This document shows positions 1-8,020 of a DNA stretch of 64,000 nt, piece after piece. Within the stretch, counting starts at the first letter, position 1. Every line of letters begins with the position of its first letter. This stretch comes from Bacteroidales bacterium (GTDB taxonomy: Bacteria > Bacteroidota > Bacteroidia > Bacteroidales > Muribaculaceae). The stretch covers positions 62,001 to 126,000 of the forward strand of contig SFFL01000004.1 in NCBI GenBank assembly GCA_004557825.1. The letters are read 5' to 3'. The notes under the pieces are model-generated. The model did not search any database and was not told the origin of the DNA. It saw nothing but the letters and a program-made list of their open reading frames with translations. The position numbers and the translations under genes were made by a program.

Positions 1-1651
1 AGGAGCCGGCGAAGCCCGGCATAGTGTTCAGTTCCAGGGGATAACCCTCGGAAGTGCACCAGTTCTTGGCGCGGCCCAGGGGCGGCTCGCCCTGCTCGGT
101 GGGGAGGTATTTGTCAATTTCGGGGAGCTGCAGGGGGAGCTTGTCGAGAGGCAGCACGTGGGGGATGCCATCCTTGTAGTAGACGGGGAACGGCTCGCCC
201 CAGTAACGCTGACGCGAGAAAATGGCGTCGCGCAGACGGTAGTTCACCTTCACGCGGCCGATGCCCTCAGCCTCGATAAACTGCTTTGTGCGGGCGATAG
301 CCTCCTTCACTTCCAGGCCGTTGAGATTGAGCTTGTCGGAGGCCGAGTTGATCATCCGGCCCTCCTTTGCGTCGAAGGAAGCCTCGCTCACGTCGGCACC
401 CTCGATCAGCGGAATCACGGGGAGATGGAAATGACGGGCGAAAGCGTAGTCGCGCGAGTCGTGGGCGGGCACGGCCATAATGGCGCCGGTGCCGTATCCG
501 GCGAGCACATAGTCGCTCACATAGATAGGTATCTTCTTGCCGCTGAGGGGGTTGATGGCGTAGGCACCGGTGAACACACCGCTCACACGGCGGTCGGCGA
601 TGCGCTCGCGCTCAGTCTTGTGCTTGATTTCGTCGCGATAGTCGGCCACGGCCTGCTTCTGGTCGGGGGTGGTGACCATATCCACATACTTGCTTTCGGG
701 GGCCAGCACCATAAACGTTACACCGAACACTGTGTCGGCGCGGGTGGTGAAGATGGTCATCTCCACATCCGAGTCGGCCACCTTAAACTGCATCTCGGCG
801 CCCTCGGAGCGGCCGATCCAGTTGCGCTGCGTCTCCTTGATGGAGTCGCTCCAGGCCAGACGGTCAAGCCCTTCGAGCAGACGGGGAGCATAGGCGCTCA
901 CCCTGAGGCACCACTGATACATCAGCTTCTGCTCCACGGGGTAACCGCCGCGCACGCTCACACCCTCGCTCACCTCGTCGTTGGCCAGCACGGTGCCGAG
1001 CTTTGGGCACCAGTTCACCATTGTATTGCCAAGATAGGCAATGCGGTAGTTCATAAGGGTGTCGCTCTTCTCCTTCTCCGACATGGCTTTCCACTCCTCG
1101 GCGGTGAAGGTCAGCGGCTTGGTCTCGGCGGCCTTAACGCCCTCGGTGCCCTTCTCCTCGAAGTGGCGGATTAGGTCGGCGATGGGGAGCGCCTTGTCGG
1201 CAGCGAGGTCGTAGTAGTGGTTGAACATCTCGATGAAGGCCCACTGCGTCCAGTGGTAATATTCCGGGTCGCAGGTGCGGATTTCGCGGTCCCAGTCGTA
1301 GCAGAAACCGATACGGTCGAGCTGCGAACGGTAGCGGGCGATATTCTCCGAGGTGGTTTTCTCGGGATGCTGACCGGTCTGGATGGCGTACTGCTCAGCG
1401 GGGAGGCCGTAGGCGTCGTAGCCCATCGGGTGGAGCACATTGAAGCCATTCAGACGCTTGTAGCGGGCGAAGATATCGCTGGCTATATAGCCCAGCGGAT
1501 GCCCCACGTGAAGTCCCGCACCCGAGGGATAGGGAAACATATCCAGTACATAGAACTTGGGGCGTGAGGGGTCGACCTCGGCGTGATAAACCTTATTTTC
1601 TTTCCAGTACTGCTGCCAGCGCTGTTCGATTTTCTTATGATTGTAATCCAT
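1..1651 (-). CDS. leuS: Leucyl-tRNA synthetase, C-terminal part cut by window edge
   Basis: Class I aminoacyl-tRNA synthetase that charges tRNA-Leu in the cytoplasm. The visible part is 550 residues from an ATG at 1651, with no stop before the window edge; family members are usually near 900 residues, so the KMSKS loop and anticodon-binding domain lie outside. The HIGH signature appears as PYPSGAGLHVGH around residues 41-51, and the CP1 editing domain carries TTRADTVFG near residue 300. The stretch RQRYWGEPFPVYY near residue 485 returns to the catalytic fold. It is followed upstream by an AT-rich repeat gap and then nadA on the same strand. It is a housekeeping gene with no visible defect. 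Identity is secure; only the 3' boundary is unknown. Confidence 0.95.
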   Translation of the reverse strand, partial: MDYNHKKIEQRWQQYWKENKVYHAEVDPSRPKFYVLDMFPYPSGAGLHVGHPLGYIASDIFARYKRLNGFNVLHPMGYDAYGLPAEQYAIQTGQHPEKTTSENIARYRSQLDRIGFCYDWDREIRTCDPEYYHWTQWAFIEMFNHYYDLAADKALPIADLIRHFEEKGTEGVKAAETKPLTFTAEEWKAMSEKEKSDTLMNYRIAYLGNTMVNWCPKLGTVLANDEVSEGVSVRGGYPVEQKLMYQWCLRVSAYAPRLLEGLDRLAWSDSIKETQRNWIGRSEGAEMQFKVADSDVEMTIFTTRADTVFGVTFMVLAPESKYVDMVTTPDQKQAVADYRDEIKHKTERERIADRRVSGVFTGAYAINPLSGKKIPIYVSDYVLAGYGTGAIMAVPAHDSRDYAFARHFHLPVIPLIEGADVSEASFDAKEGRMINSASDKLNLNGLEVKEAIARTKQFIEAEGIGRVKVNYRLRDAIFSRQRYWGEPFPVYYKDGIPHVLPLDKLPLQLPEIDKYLPTEQGEPPLGRAKNWCTSEGYPLELNTMPGFAGS

Positions 1652-1654
1652 AAT

Positions 1655-1740
1655 GGGAATTTTTAATGTGGAATTGTGAATTTTAAACTGGCCTCCGGTT
1701 AGCCAATTCAACATTCAAAAATTAAAATTCAAAATTTATA
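1655..1740. repeat. Family D AT-rich repeat between leuS and nadA
   Basis: The gap holds imperfect runs of aaattttaaa, attcaaaaatt and aaaattcaaaattt, the same AT-rich word set found at 5973-6003, 7310-7352, 22369-22403 and 42600-42735. It contrasts with the GC-rich surroundings. The last codons of nadA (Tyr-Lys-Phe-stop) lie within the repeat, so it may have supplied the current stop codon (inference). Confidence 0.55.
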
Positions 1741-2667
1741 ACTAAGCATACGCTCGATGGGGCGGATGGCGCGGGCGGCCACCTCGGGGTCAACCTCGAT
1801 GGCCGGGGAGAGGTCGCGCAGACAGTTGCGCAGCTTCTCCAGGGTGTTGAGCTTCATGTAGGAGCAGTTGTTGCAGGCACAACCGGCTTGCTCGGGGGGA
1901 GCGGGGATGAAGGTCTTGTCGGGGCATTGCTGACGCATCTTGTGGAGGATGCCGCTCTCGGTGGCCACGATAAACTCGCGGGCGTCGCTTTTTGCGGCAT
2001 AGCTCAGCAGGGCGGCGGTGGAGCCGACGTGGTCGGCCAGCATAGCCACGGCCTGCTTGCACTCGGGGTGCACCAGCAGCTTGGCCTCGGGGTGCTCCTT
2101 CTTCAGGCGGAGGATTTCGGAGAGGGAGAACTGCTCATGCACGTGGCAGGCGCCATCCCACAGGAGCATCTTGCGCCCCGTGGTCTGGTTGATATAGTTG
2201 CCCAGGTTGCGGTCGGGACCGAAGATAATGGGGGTATCCTCGGGGAGCGCCTCCACAATCTTTTGGGCATTGGAGGAGGTGACCACTACATCGGTCAGCG
2301 CCTTTACGGCGGCGGAAGTGTTGACGTAGCTCACCACCGTGTGGCCTGGATGCGCCTCCACAAACGCCTTAAACTCCTCGGCGGGGCAGGAGTCGGCCAG
2401 CGAGCAGCCGGCCTCCATATCGGGCACAAGCACCGTCTTGTCGGGGCAGAGAATCTTGGCCGTCTCGCCCATAAAGTGCACACCGCAGAGCACAATCACC
2501 TTGTTGGGCAGCGTGCGGGCCTTCTGAGCCAGGGCCAGGGAATCGCCCACCACATCGGCCACATCCTGGATGTCGCCGTCGGTGTAGAAGTGGGCCATAA
2601 TTGCGGCGTCGCGCTCCTTGCGCAGCCGGTTTATTTCATTGATAAGCTGAAGTTTGCCTTCTGACAT
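1729..2667 (-). CDS. nadA: Quinolinate synthase (NadA)
   Basis: Condenses iminoaspartate with dihydroxyacetone phosphate to quinolinate, the second step of de novo NAD synthesis, using a [4Fe-4S] cluster. The 312 residues match the usual short NadA length. Conserved cysteine contexts are visible: MEAGCSLADSC near residue 88, WDGACHVHEQF near 174 and GCACNNCSYM near 263-268, together with the HPECKQAV motif. The partner nadB, which supplies iminoaspartate, is about 21 kb away on the same strand; no nadC is in the window. The ATG at 2667 lies just downstream of a good Bacteroidetes promoter (2690-2720). The C-terminal residues YKF overlap an AT-rich dispersed repeat. Identification is firm. Confidence 0.96.
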   Translation of the reverse strand: MSEGKLQLINEINRLRKERDAAIMAHFYTDGDIQDVADVVGDSLALAQKARTLPNKVIVLCGVHFMGETAKILCPDKTVLVPDMEAGCSLADSCPAEEFKAFVEAHPGHTVVSYVNTSAAVKALTDVVVTSSNAQKIVEALPEDTPIIFGPDRNLGNYINQTTGRKMLLWDGACHVHEQFSLSEILRLKKEHPEAKLLVHPECKQAVAMLADHVGSTAALLSYAAKSDAREFIVATESGILHKMRQQCPDKTFIPAPPEQAGCACNNCSYMKLNTLEKLRNCLRDLSPAIEVDPEVAARAIRPIERMLSYKF

Positions 2668-2689
2668 AAGAAAACGAGAGTAATTTTTG

Positions 2690-2720
2690 CAAAATTAGCA
2701 ATTTTTCCGCTGACAGCCAA
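2690..2720 (-). promoter_or_regulatory. Bacteroidetes-type promoter for nadA
   Basis: On the minus strand TAATTTTG (2697 to 2690) matches the -7 box TAnnTTTG, and TTG (2720 to 2718) lies 20 bases upstream as the -33 box. Transcription would begin around 2683, giving a short leader before the nadA ATG at 2667. Confidence 0.6.
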
Positions 2721-2729
2721 CGTGCTTGC

Positions 2730-2760
2730 TTGCAAATCTCGCCAAAAAGCCCTAAATTTG
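2730..2760 (+). promoter_or_regulatory. Bacteroidetes-type promoter for the 2837 cargo gene
   Basis: TTG at 2730-2732 and TAAATTTG at 2753-2760 are separated by 20 bases and match the -33/-7 consensus. The site is divergent from the nadA promoter; the two -33 boxes are only about 10 bases apart. The leader before the ATG at 2837 would be about 70 nt. Confidence 0.6.
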
Positions 2761-2836
2761 TCGCTTACAATATATTCATTGCAAAAACTTCAAAAAAATC
2801 ATATCACATTTATTCACAAACTAAACATCGTTTTAC

Positions 2837-5800
2837 ATGAAACATCACTTACTAAGTATGTTTGCTGTGCTGGCACTGACGGCACAGACGGCTGTAGCGG
2901 CTGATGTCCCGGCAACGCGCCTGTTTACCGAGACTTTCAACAGCTACACGGCCGGCAACGAGCTTTACGACGGCAAAACCTGGCTGCAGTATGCTTCAAA
3001 CACCGCAGATCCCATCAAGGTGACAGCCAAGAGCCTCGAATATGAGGGCTATTCTACTACAACAGGCAACTGTGTAACCCTGTCGAACACAGCAACCGGT
3101 CAGGATCTTTTCTGCAAAGTCCCCACCGGAAAGGAAGTGAAAACTGGCTCTTTTTATGCATCTTTCCTGTTGAATGTCAGCGAAGCTCCGACAACAAACC
3201 AGGCTTATTTTATTTGTTTTATCACTCAGACCAAAGCCGGTATAAGCGATAAAAAATCGAGCAGTGAGTTTGCAAAGCTATTTGCCTGTGGCGATGAAGC
3301 TGACAACACCAAATATCAGCTTGGAATTACCCGTGCAACCGCTGTTAAAAATGTTGTAAAGGCCGATACAAAGCTTTCTTACGGCACTACCTATCTGGTT
3401 GTTCTGAAATACACATTTGTCGACGGCAATACAAATGATACGGTAGAATTGTTTATCAATCCTACCGTTGGTAGCACTGAACCTGCTGCTTCAGCGAAAT
3501 ATAATATTGAAACCGGTAGCGATGCAAGCACCAGTTACGGCTTATTAGGCGTAGAGCTGCGTCAGGGTCAGACAAAATCTAACAACGCTCCCGTGTGCAA
3601 GATCGACGAGCTGCACATAGCCACCTCCTGGGCCGGCCTCTTCGACGCTGCCTCCACCGGCGGCGGCGACACTGCCAAGCCCACCATCGCATCGGCTCTG
3701 GGCACCACCAGCACCGGCTTAGACCCGATGATTTCGGGCACTTCTGTTTCGACCCAGATTTACATCACCGCCACCGACCTCAAGAGCGATGTCACCATCA
3801 CCTGCGGCGAGGGTATCACTTGCCCCGTAGCCTCTATCTCCAAGGATGAGGCTGGTCTTGACGGTGCTTACAAGGTAGATTTCACCGTCACCCCCACCTT
3901 GGAAACGAGCGGAGCGTGGTCATCGACCGTAACCTTCTCCTCGGAAGGCGCCGAATCTCTGGTGTTCACCATCTCCTGCGACAATGTGCTTGTGCCCACA
4001 CAGGTCACCAGCGCTGCACAGTATCGCAATCTCTACACCCCGGAAGATTACAGCTACTATAAATTTGCAGGCAAGGTAACCGTTACAGCAATTGAGGCTG
4101 TGGCCGATTCTTATACACCTTATTATAAGGTATATGCCCAGGATGCCACCGGCGGTATATGCCTGAGCACTGAATATATGTTTTTCGACCCCTCTTCGCT
4201 TGCTGTGGGCGATAAGATTACCGATTTCCTTTATATGTATGGTGAGGGCTCAATTGGGTTGATGGGTATGCTGATGCAGACCTCCGAGACCGCTCCCGTC
4301 TTCACCAAGGCCGGCACCGGCACAGTTACCCCGCTGGAGATTAACCCCGCCGACTTCACTGCCGCCGACTATCAGTATCGCCTCGTGAAGCTCGCCGGCG
4401 TAAGCTTCTCCGAAACCGGCAACTTTGAGGCCAAGACCTACACGGTGACTACCCCCGACGGCGCCACCGCCCAGGTTCACCCCTTCGCAGGCAGCGACCT
4501 GATTGGCACCGCCATTCCCGCCAAGGCCGATGTAGTGGGTATCTCTATGTCGAAGAGCGCATTGGTGGTATGGCCCCGCACCCTGGCCGACGTTACCGCA
4601 GGCGCTGCTTCGGTGAACATCACCAAGCAGGACCTCTACGACTTCAAGAACAATCCCGCTCCCGTGAATGTCAAGACCGCCGTGGCTGAGTTCACTGTCG
4701 TTGCTGAGAACCTCCCCGAGGCTGCTCCCATCGAGATCACCGGTGCCGACGCTGCTATGTTCAGCGTAGAGCCTAAGGCCGTTCCCGCCGGTTCGGCCAC
4801 CACTAAGGTCACTCTCTACTATCAGCCCACCGCCACCGGCAAGCACAAAGGCAACGTAATCTTTGACTTCGACGGCATCAACTCTGAGTTCAACACCGCT
4901 TACAGCGTCAACGCTATGGCCTACGACCCCGAGCATCTGCCCACCCTCGCCCTCGATCCCGCAGAGGTTATCCTCACCGCCAAGGTCGGCCAGAAGGCTG
5001 AAGCTTCCGTGAAGCTCACCGTGGCCAACGCTTTCGACTACATCAACGCCGCCCGCACCAACGCTGAGGTTGGCTCGATCATCATCAGCTCGTCGATGTT
5101 CCTCCCCACAATGGCCGAATCTACCTTCAAGGTAACATTCCAGCCCAAGGAAGAGGGCAATGTAGAGCAGCAGTTTGTATTCACCACCCTCAAGGGCGAA
5201 CCCGTTACCCTCAAGGTGAAGGGCGTCACCGACGGCGGCGCTGAGCCTGAGCAGCCCGAAGGCGGTCAGCTCGTGCTCGACGACAGCAAGCCGCTTCCCT
5301 ACTACGAGCAGGACTTCGCCAACGTGGAAAGCAACAAGCCTATGGCTCTCACCGGCTGGTGCAACGTAGCTGAAGAGGGCACCCGCGCATGGTGGGGCTA
5401 TGTAGGCGACGACTTCAAGGCCGCCAAGGCTACCGCCTACGACTCGAAGGTGGCTCCCGGCGCCGGCACTCCCTGCCAGATGCTCCTCGTCACCCCCGCT
5501 CTCGATTACAAGAACACCACCGACAAGCACGTGAAGTTCTCCGTGATGGGCAAGGCCCTTATAGAAGGTATGACCGACAAGCTCGAAATCTGCCTCATCG
5601 AGAAGGAGGGCAACAACACCATTATCTCGCCTATGAACGGTTTCCCCATCCCCGCTATCCCCGACGAGGCTGACCAGTGGGTTCCCATCGATGCCGATAT
5701 GAGCGCTATCCCCAGCATGCCCGACGTATTCTGGATCGGTTTCCGCTTCACCTCCACCCGTGGTCGCGACAACGCCGCCCAGTACTTCATCAAGGACTTC

Positions 5801-5971
5801 AAGTGGAGCAGCAAGGGTTCCGGCATCAGCTCAATCCTTGCCGACGCTAACGGTCTTTACACCGTCTTCAACCTCCAGGGTATTCTCCTGATGAAGGATG
5901 CCGACCTCGACGCCGTGCGCGCCCTCGCTCCCGGCTTCTACATCGTCAACGGCCGCAAAGTGCGACTATGA
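2837..5971 (+). CDS. Large secreted protein with type IX sorting tail (choice-of-anchor/cleaved-adhesin-like)
   Basis: A 1044-residue exported protein. Residues 1-21 form a signal peptide ending in AVAA. The body is a series of beta-sandwich segments: an N-terminal lectin-like block (about 25-270), Ig/OB-like regions, repeats with the 'transition to extracellular matrix' look (about 610-810), and a choice-of-anchor/cleaved-adhesin-like region (about 820-985) beginning with PYYEQDFANVESN. The last 50 residues (YTVFNLQGILL ... LAPGFYIVNGRKVRL) resemble a type A T9SS sorting domain, so the product should pass through the type IX machinery and be processed by a PorU-type sortase such as the one at 61288. 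No catalytic motif is recognised. Codon use shifts along the gene: AT-richer at 3050-3590 and 4050-4260, strongly GC-biased elsewhere. Function beyond surface or secreted protein is unknown. Confidence 0.8.
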   Translation: MKHHLLSMFAVLALTAQTAVAADVPATRLFTETFNSYTAGNELYDGKTWLQYASNTADPIKVTAKSLEYEGYSTTTGNCVTLSNTATGQDLFCKVPTGKEVKTGSFYASFLLNVSEAPTTNQAYFICFITQTKAGISDKKSSSEFAKLFACGDEADNTKYQLGITRATAVKNVVKADTKLSYGTTYLVVLKYTFVDGNTNDTVELFINPTVGSTEPAASAKYNIETGSDASTSYGLLGVELRQGQTKSNNAPVCKIDELHIATSWAGLFDAASTGGGDTAKPTIASALGTTSTGLDPMISGTSVSTQIYITATDLKSDVTITCGEGITCPVASISKDEAGLDGAYKVDFTVTPTLETSGAWSSTVTFSSEGAESLVFTISCDNVLVPTQVTSAAQYRNLYTPEDYSYYKFAGKVTVTAIEAVADSYTPYYKVYAQDATGGICLSTEYMFFDPSSLAVGDKITDFLYMYGEGSIGLMGMLMQTSETAPVFTKAGTGTVTPLEINPADFTAADYQYRLVKLAGVSFSETGNFEAKTYTVTTPDGATAQVHPFAGSDLIGTAIPAKADVVGISMSKSALVVWPRTLADVTAGAASVNITKQDLYDFKNNPAPVNVKTAVAEFTVVAENLPEAAPIEITGADAAMFSVEPKAVPAGSATTKVTLYYQPTATGKHKGNVIFDFDGINSEFNTAYSVNAMAYDPEHLPTLALDPAEVILTAKVGQKAEASVKLTVANAFDYINAARTNAEVGSIIISSSMFLPTMAESTFKVTFQPKEEGNVEQQFVFTTLKGEPVTLKVKGVTDGGAEPEQPEGGQLVLDDSKPLPYYEQDFANVESNKPMALTGWCNVAEEGTRAWWGYVGDDFKAAKATAYDSKVAPGAGTPCQMLLVTPALDYKNTTDKHVKFSVMGKALIEGMTDKLEICLIEKEGNNTIISPMNGFPIPAIPDEADQWVPIDADMSAIPSMPDVFWIGFRFTSTRGRDNAAQYFIKDFKWSSKGSGISSILADANGLYTVFNLQGILLMKDADLDAVRALAPGFYIVNGRKVRL

Positions 5972-5972
5972 T

Positions 5973-6003
5973 GAAAATTAAAAATTGAAAATTGAAAATT
6001 AAG
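5973..6003. repeat. Family D AT-rich repeat after the cargo gene
   Basis: Three consecutive units of the type aaaattgaaaatt begin 2 bases after the stop codon at 5971. The same words recur at four other gene borders in the window. Confidence 0.6.
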
Positions 6004-6067
6004 GCCTCCGGGCCGCCCGGGCTTCCGGCTCCTTTTTGGCCGCCCGGCTTCCCGGCCTTCCCCCCTC

Positions 6068-6102
6068 AAGCACTGCACCCCCTCCGGTGCAGCGCTTTTT
6101 TT
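6068..6102 (+). terminator. Intrinsic terminator of the 2837 cargo gene
   Basis: A hairpin pairs CTGCACC with GGTGCAG, extended by AAGC/GCTT ends, and is followed by seven T residues. A near copy of this hairpin serves the other cargo gene at 11325-11356. Confidence 0.75.
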
Positions 6103-6120
6103 GCGCCCCTACAGGCCTCA

Positions 6121-6245
6121 GGCGGCCATCCGGGGCGGGCGCGAAGAATCGCGCCCCTACAGTCTCCAGCGCAGCGCCTCCTGTTCTCCTGTTCTCCTGT
6201 CGAAGCCTGCAGACCCAGCCTCCTGTTCTCCTGTCGAAAGCCATT
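6121..6245 (+). repeat. Family A palindromic element, intergenic full-length copy
   Basis: Starts with GGCCATCCGGGGCGGGCGCG, contains the palindromic core GCGCGAAGAATCGCGC, the word CCCCTACAG, then CTCCTGT repeats, a CTGCAGACCCAGC spacer and a second CTCCTGT block ending TCGAAAGCC. It lies between the terminator and the convergent xerD stop. The copy inside xerD (7050-7165) is the same composite in the opposite orientation. Confidence 0.75.
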
Positions 6246-6250
6246 GGGCA

Positions 6251-7306
6251 TTAATTGCGGGGGTGATGGAGGAGGATTTGCTCGCGGAGGAGGGTGGGGG
6301 TGAGGTGGAGGTAGATTTCGGTGGTGGCGATGGATTCGTGGCCGAGCATTTGCTGGATGGCGCGGAGGTTGGCGCCCCCTTCGAGGAGGTGGGTGGCGAA
6401 GCTGTGGCGCAGGGTGTGGGGCGAGATGGTTTTGCGGATGTCGGCGGCGGCAGCGAGTCGGCGAATGATGGTGAAGATCATCTGGCGTGTGAGGCGTGCG
6501 CCGCGGCGGTTGAGGAAGAGGATGTTTTGGTCGCCGCGGGCCACGGCGGGGCATCCGGGGGTGCTGACGGCGGCGTTGGTGAAGCGCGAGCGTACCTCGG
6601 TGAGGTATTCCTGTATGCGGGTGATGGAGACGCCCGACATGGGCACGATGCGCTGTTTGGCACCCTTGCCGTCGACGATGAGGTATTCGCGGTCGAAGTA
6701 GACCTTGGATATTTCGAGGTTGACGAGTTCGCTCACGCGGAGGCCGCAGCCGTAAAGCGTTTCGATGATGGCGCGGTTGCGGATGCCCTCGGGGGTGGAG
6801 ACGTCGATGGCGGCGATTATGGCGTCGATTTCGTCGACGGTGAGTACTTCGGGGAGGTGCTTGCCGGTGCGGGGAATCTGGAGGAGGGTGGTGGGGTCGG
6901 TGGGGATGTAGCCTTCGATTTTGAGGTAGTGGAAGAACTGACGGATGCTGCTGACGAGGCGCGCCTGTGAGCGGGGGGCTATGCCGAGGTCGTGCACGGC
7001 GGCCATAAACTCCTGCAGCCGCGCGTAGTCCACCTCCTCCAGCCGCAGAGGCTTCGACATAAGCACAGGAGCACAGGCGGCTGGGTCTGCCGGCTTCGAC
7101 AGGAGCACGGGGGCACAGGAGGCTGTAGGGGCGCGATTTTTCGCGCCCGCCCCTGGATGGCCGGTAGGGTTGGGGTTAAGCCAGGCGAGCAGCTTGTCGA
7201 TGTCGAGGAGGTATGCCTCGCGGGTGTTTTTCGAGAGGCCGCGCTGCAGAGTGAGGTAGCCGGCAAAGAGGCGTTTGATTTTTTCGGTATCGGCGGTGTC
7301 GCGCAT
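6251..7306 (-). CDS. xerD: Xer-type tyrosine recombinase with an in-frame repeat insertion
   Basis: Site-specific recombinase of the XerC/XerD family, expected to resolve chromosome dimers. The catalytic C-terminal domain is complete: Arg in GCGLRVSELV, HTLRHSFATHLLEGG (His-x-x-Arg), LGHESIATTEIYLH with the second His and the tyrosine nucleophile. The N-terminal SAM-like domain starts KRLFAGYLTLQRGLSKNT. Between its helices sits a foreign stretch of about 38 residues (GHPGAGAKNRAPTASCAPV ... LMSKPL, bases 7050-7165) that is a translated family A element. The reading frame can begin at 7336 with MKIFNFKFFE, but those ten residues are encoded by an AT-rich dispersed repeat; I chose the ATG at 7306 (MRDTADTEK). 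Length is 351 residues versus about 300 for relatives. XerC versus XerD is not settled. Confidence 0.88.
   Translation of the reverse strand: MRDTADTEKIKRLFAGYLTLQRGLSKNTREAYLLDIDKLLAWLNPNPTGHPGAGAKNRAPTASCAPVLLSKPADPAACAPVLMSKPLRLEEVDYARLQEFMAAVHDLGIAPRSQARLVSSIRQFFHYLKIEGYIPTDPTTLLQIPRTGKHLPEVLTVDEIDAIIAAIDVSTPEGIRNRAIIETLYGCGLRVSELVNLEISKVYFDREYLIVDGKGAKQRIVPMSGVSITRIQEYLTEVRSRFTNAAVSTPGCPAVARGDQNILFLNRRGARLTRQMIFTIIRRLAAAADIRKTISPHTLRHSFATHLLEGGANLRAIQQMLGHESIATTEIYLHLTPTLLREQILLHHPRN
7050..7165 (-). repeat. Family A element inside xerD
   Basis: Read on the minus strand: GGCCATCC, GGGGCGGGCGCGAAAAATCG, CGCCCCTACAG, CTCCTGT units, TCGAAGCCGGCAGACCCAGC and a second CTCCTGT block. It keeps the xerD frame open and adds roughly 38 residues. 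The same composite is found at 6121-6245 in the opposite orientation. Confidence 0.8.
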
Positions 7307-7309
7307 TTC

Positions 7310-7352
7310 GAAAAATTTAAAATTGAAAATTTTCAATTATCAATTTTTAATT
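7310..7352. repeat. Family D AT-rich repeat upstream of xerD
   Basis: Contains aaaatttaaaattgaaaatt followed by its near inverse (ttttcaattatcaatttttaattt), so it can form an AT-rich hairpin. It spans the gap between xerD and the next gene upstream and offers an extra in-frame ATG at 7336. Confidence 0.6.
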
Positions 7353-7362
7353 TCCGCAGGAA

Positions 7363-8007
7363 TCAGAGGATGGTGGGGTAGTTTTGGCGGGGAAGGCCGG
7401 GGATGGCGACGAAGATGGCGGTGTAGGGGTCGGTGAAGGTCATACCGAAGTCGACCACGTTGGTGACTTCTTCGAAGATTTGGCGGATGAGGGGGCGGTT
7501 GTAGTTGCGGAAGATGATGACGCGGCCGGGGCCTTGGTAGATGGCGTTGAGGAGGAATACGCGGATACTGGTGGCGTTGATGGCGATGGCGTCGTTGATG
7601 ATGTCGACGGCGGGACGGGTGGCCTGCACCACGTCGAAGTGTTCGCGCGACCAGCGCCAGATTTTGGCTTTGGGGAGGGCGCGTTCGTAGATGGTGAGGA
7701 GCACTTCACGGCCGGCGCCTACTTCGATGATGTGGTCGGGGCGGAAGTGTGTGAGCACGCGGAAGATGAGGTGTGCTTGTTCGCGGTCGATGATCACGTT
7801 GGCGATATGGGTGCTTTCCTTGGTCATTTTCCGGCGGTTGCTGCCGCACATCGAGTCGATTTCGGGGTAGGCGTAGTAGGAGGATTTGCGGTCGCCGATG
7901 ACTTTGGTGATGAAGTCGTAGGCGAAGGGGGAGTGCACGCCGAACCCGCGGCTGGTGCGGTAGCGGCGCGGCCAGGAGAGGATTTGCTTGATGTAGGCGA
8001 GGTTCAT
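7363..8007 (-). CDS. Class I SAM-dependent methyltransferase-like protein
   Basis: A 214-residue protein of a Bacteroidales family annotated as SAM-dependent methyltransferase. The start MNLAYIKQILSWPRRYRTS and the phrase RGFGVHSPFAYDFITKV are typical of that family. A cofactor-binding-like strand IIEVGAGREVLLTIYERALP (about residues 97-116) is visible but the glycine-rich loop is weak, so activity is unproven. I chose the ATG at 8007 because the longer frame back to 8079 runs through the C-terminal tail of the upstream YfhO gene. The start is 14 bases past the YfhO stop, so the two are probably cotranscribed. Substrate unknown. Confidence 0.65.
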   Translation of the reverse strand: MNLAYIKQILSWPRRYRTSRGFGVHSPFAYDFITKVIGDRKSSYYAYPEIDSMCGSNRRKMTKESTHIANVIIDREQAHLIFRVLTHFRPDHIIEVGAGREVLLTIYERALPKAKIWRWSREHFDVVQATRPAVDIINDAIAINATSIRVFLLNAIYQGPGRVIIFRNYNRPLIRQIFEEVTNVVDFGMTFTDPYTAIFVAIPGLPRQNYPTIL

Positions 8008-8020
8008 ATTCAATGCGGAA

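Noticed and set aside
4250..5530. Open frame of 426 codons on the minus strand
   Set aside because: Antisense to the secreted cargo gene; low-complexity Gly/Val/Leu product caused by biased codons.
6251..7306. Tyrosine recombinase as the integrase of a prophage or integrative element
   Set aside because: No phage, conjugation or cargo genes and no attachment-site tRNA nearby; the sequence fits a housekeeping Xer protein.
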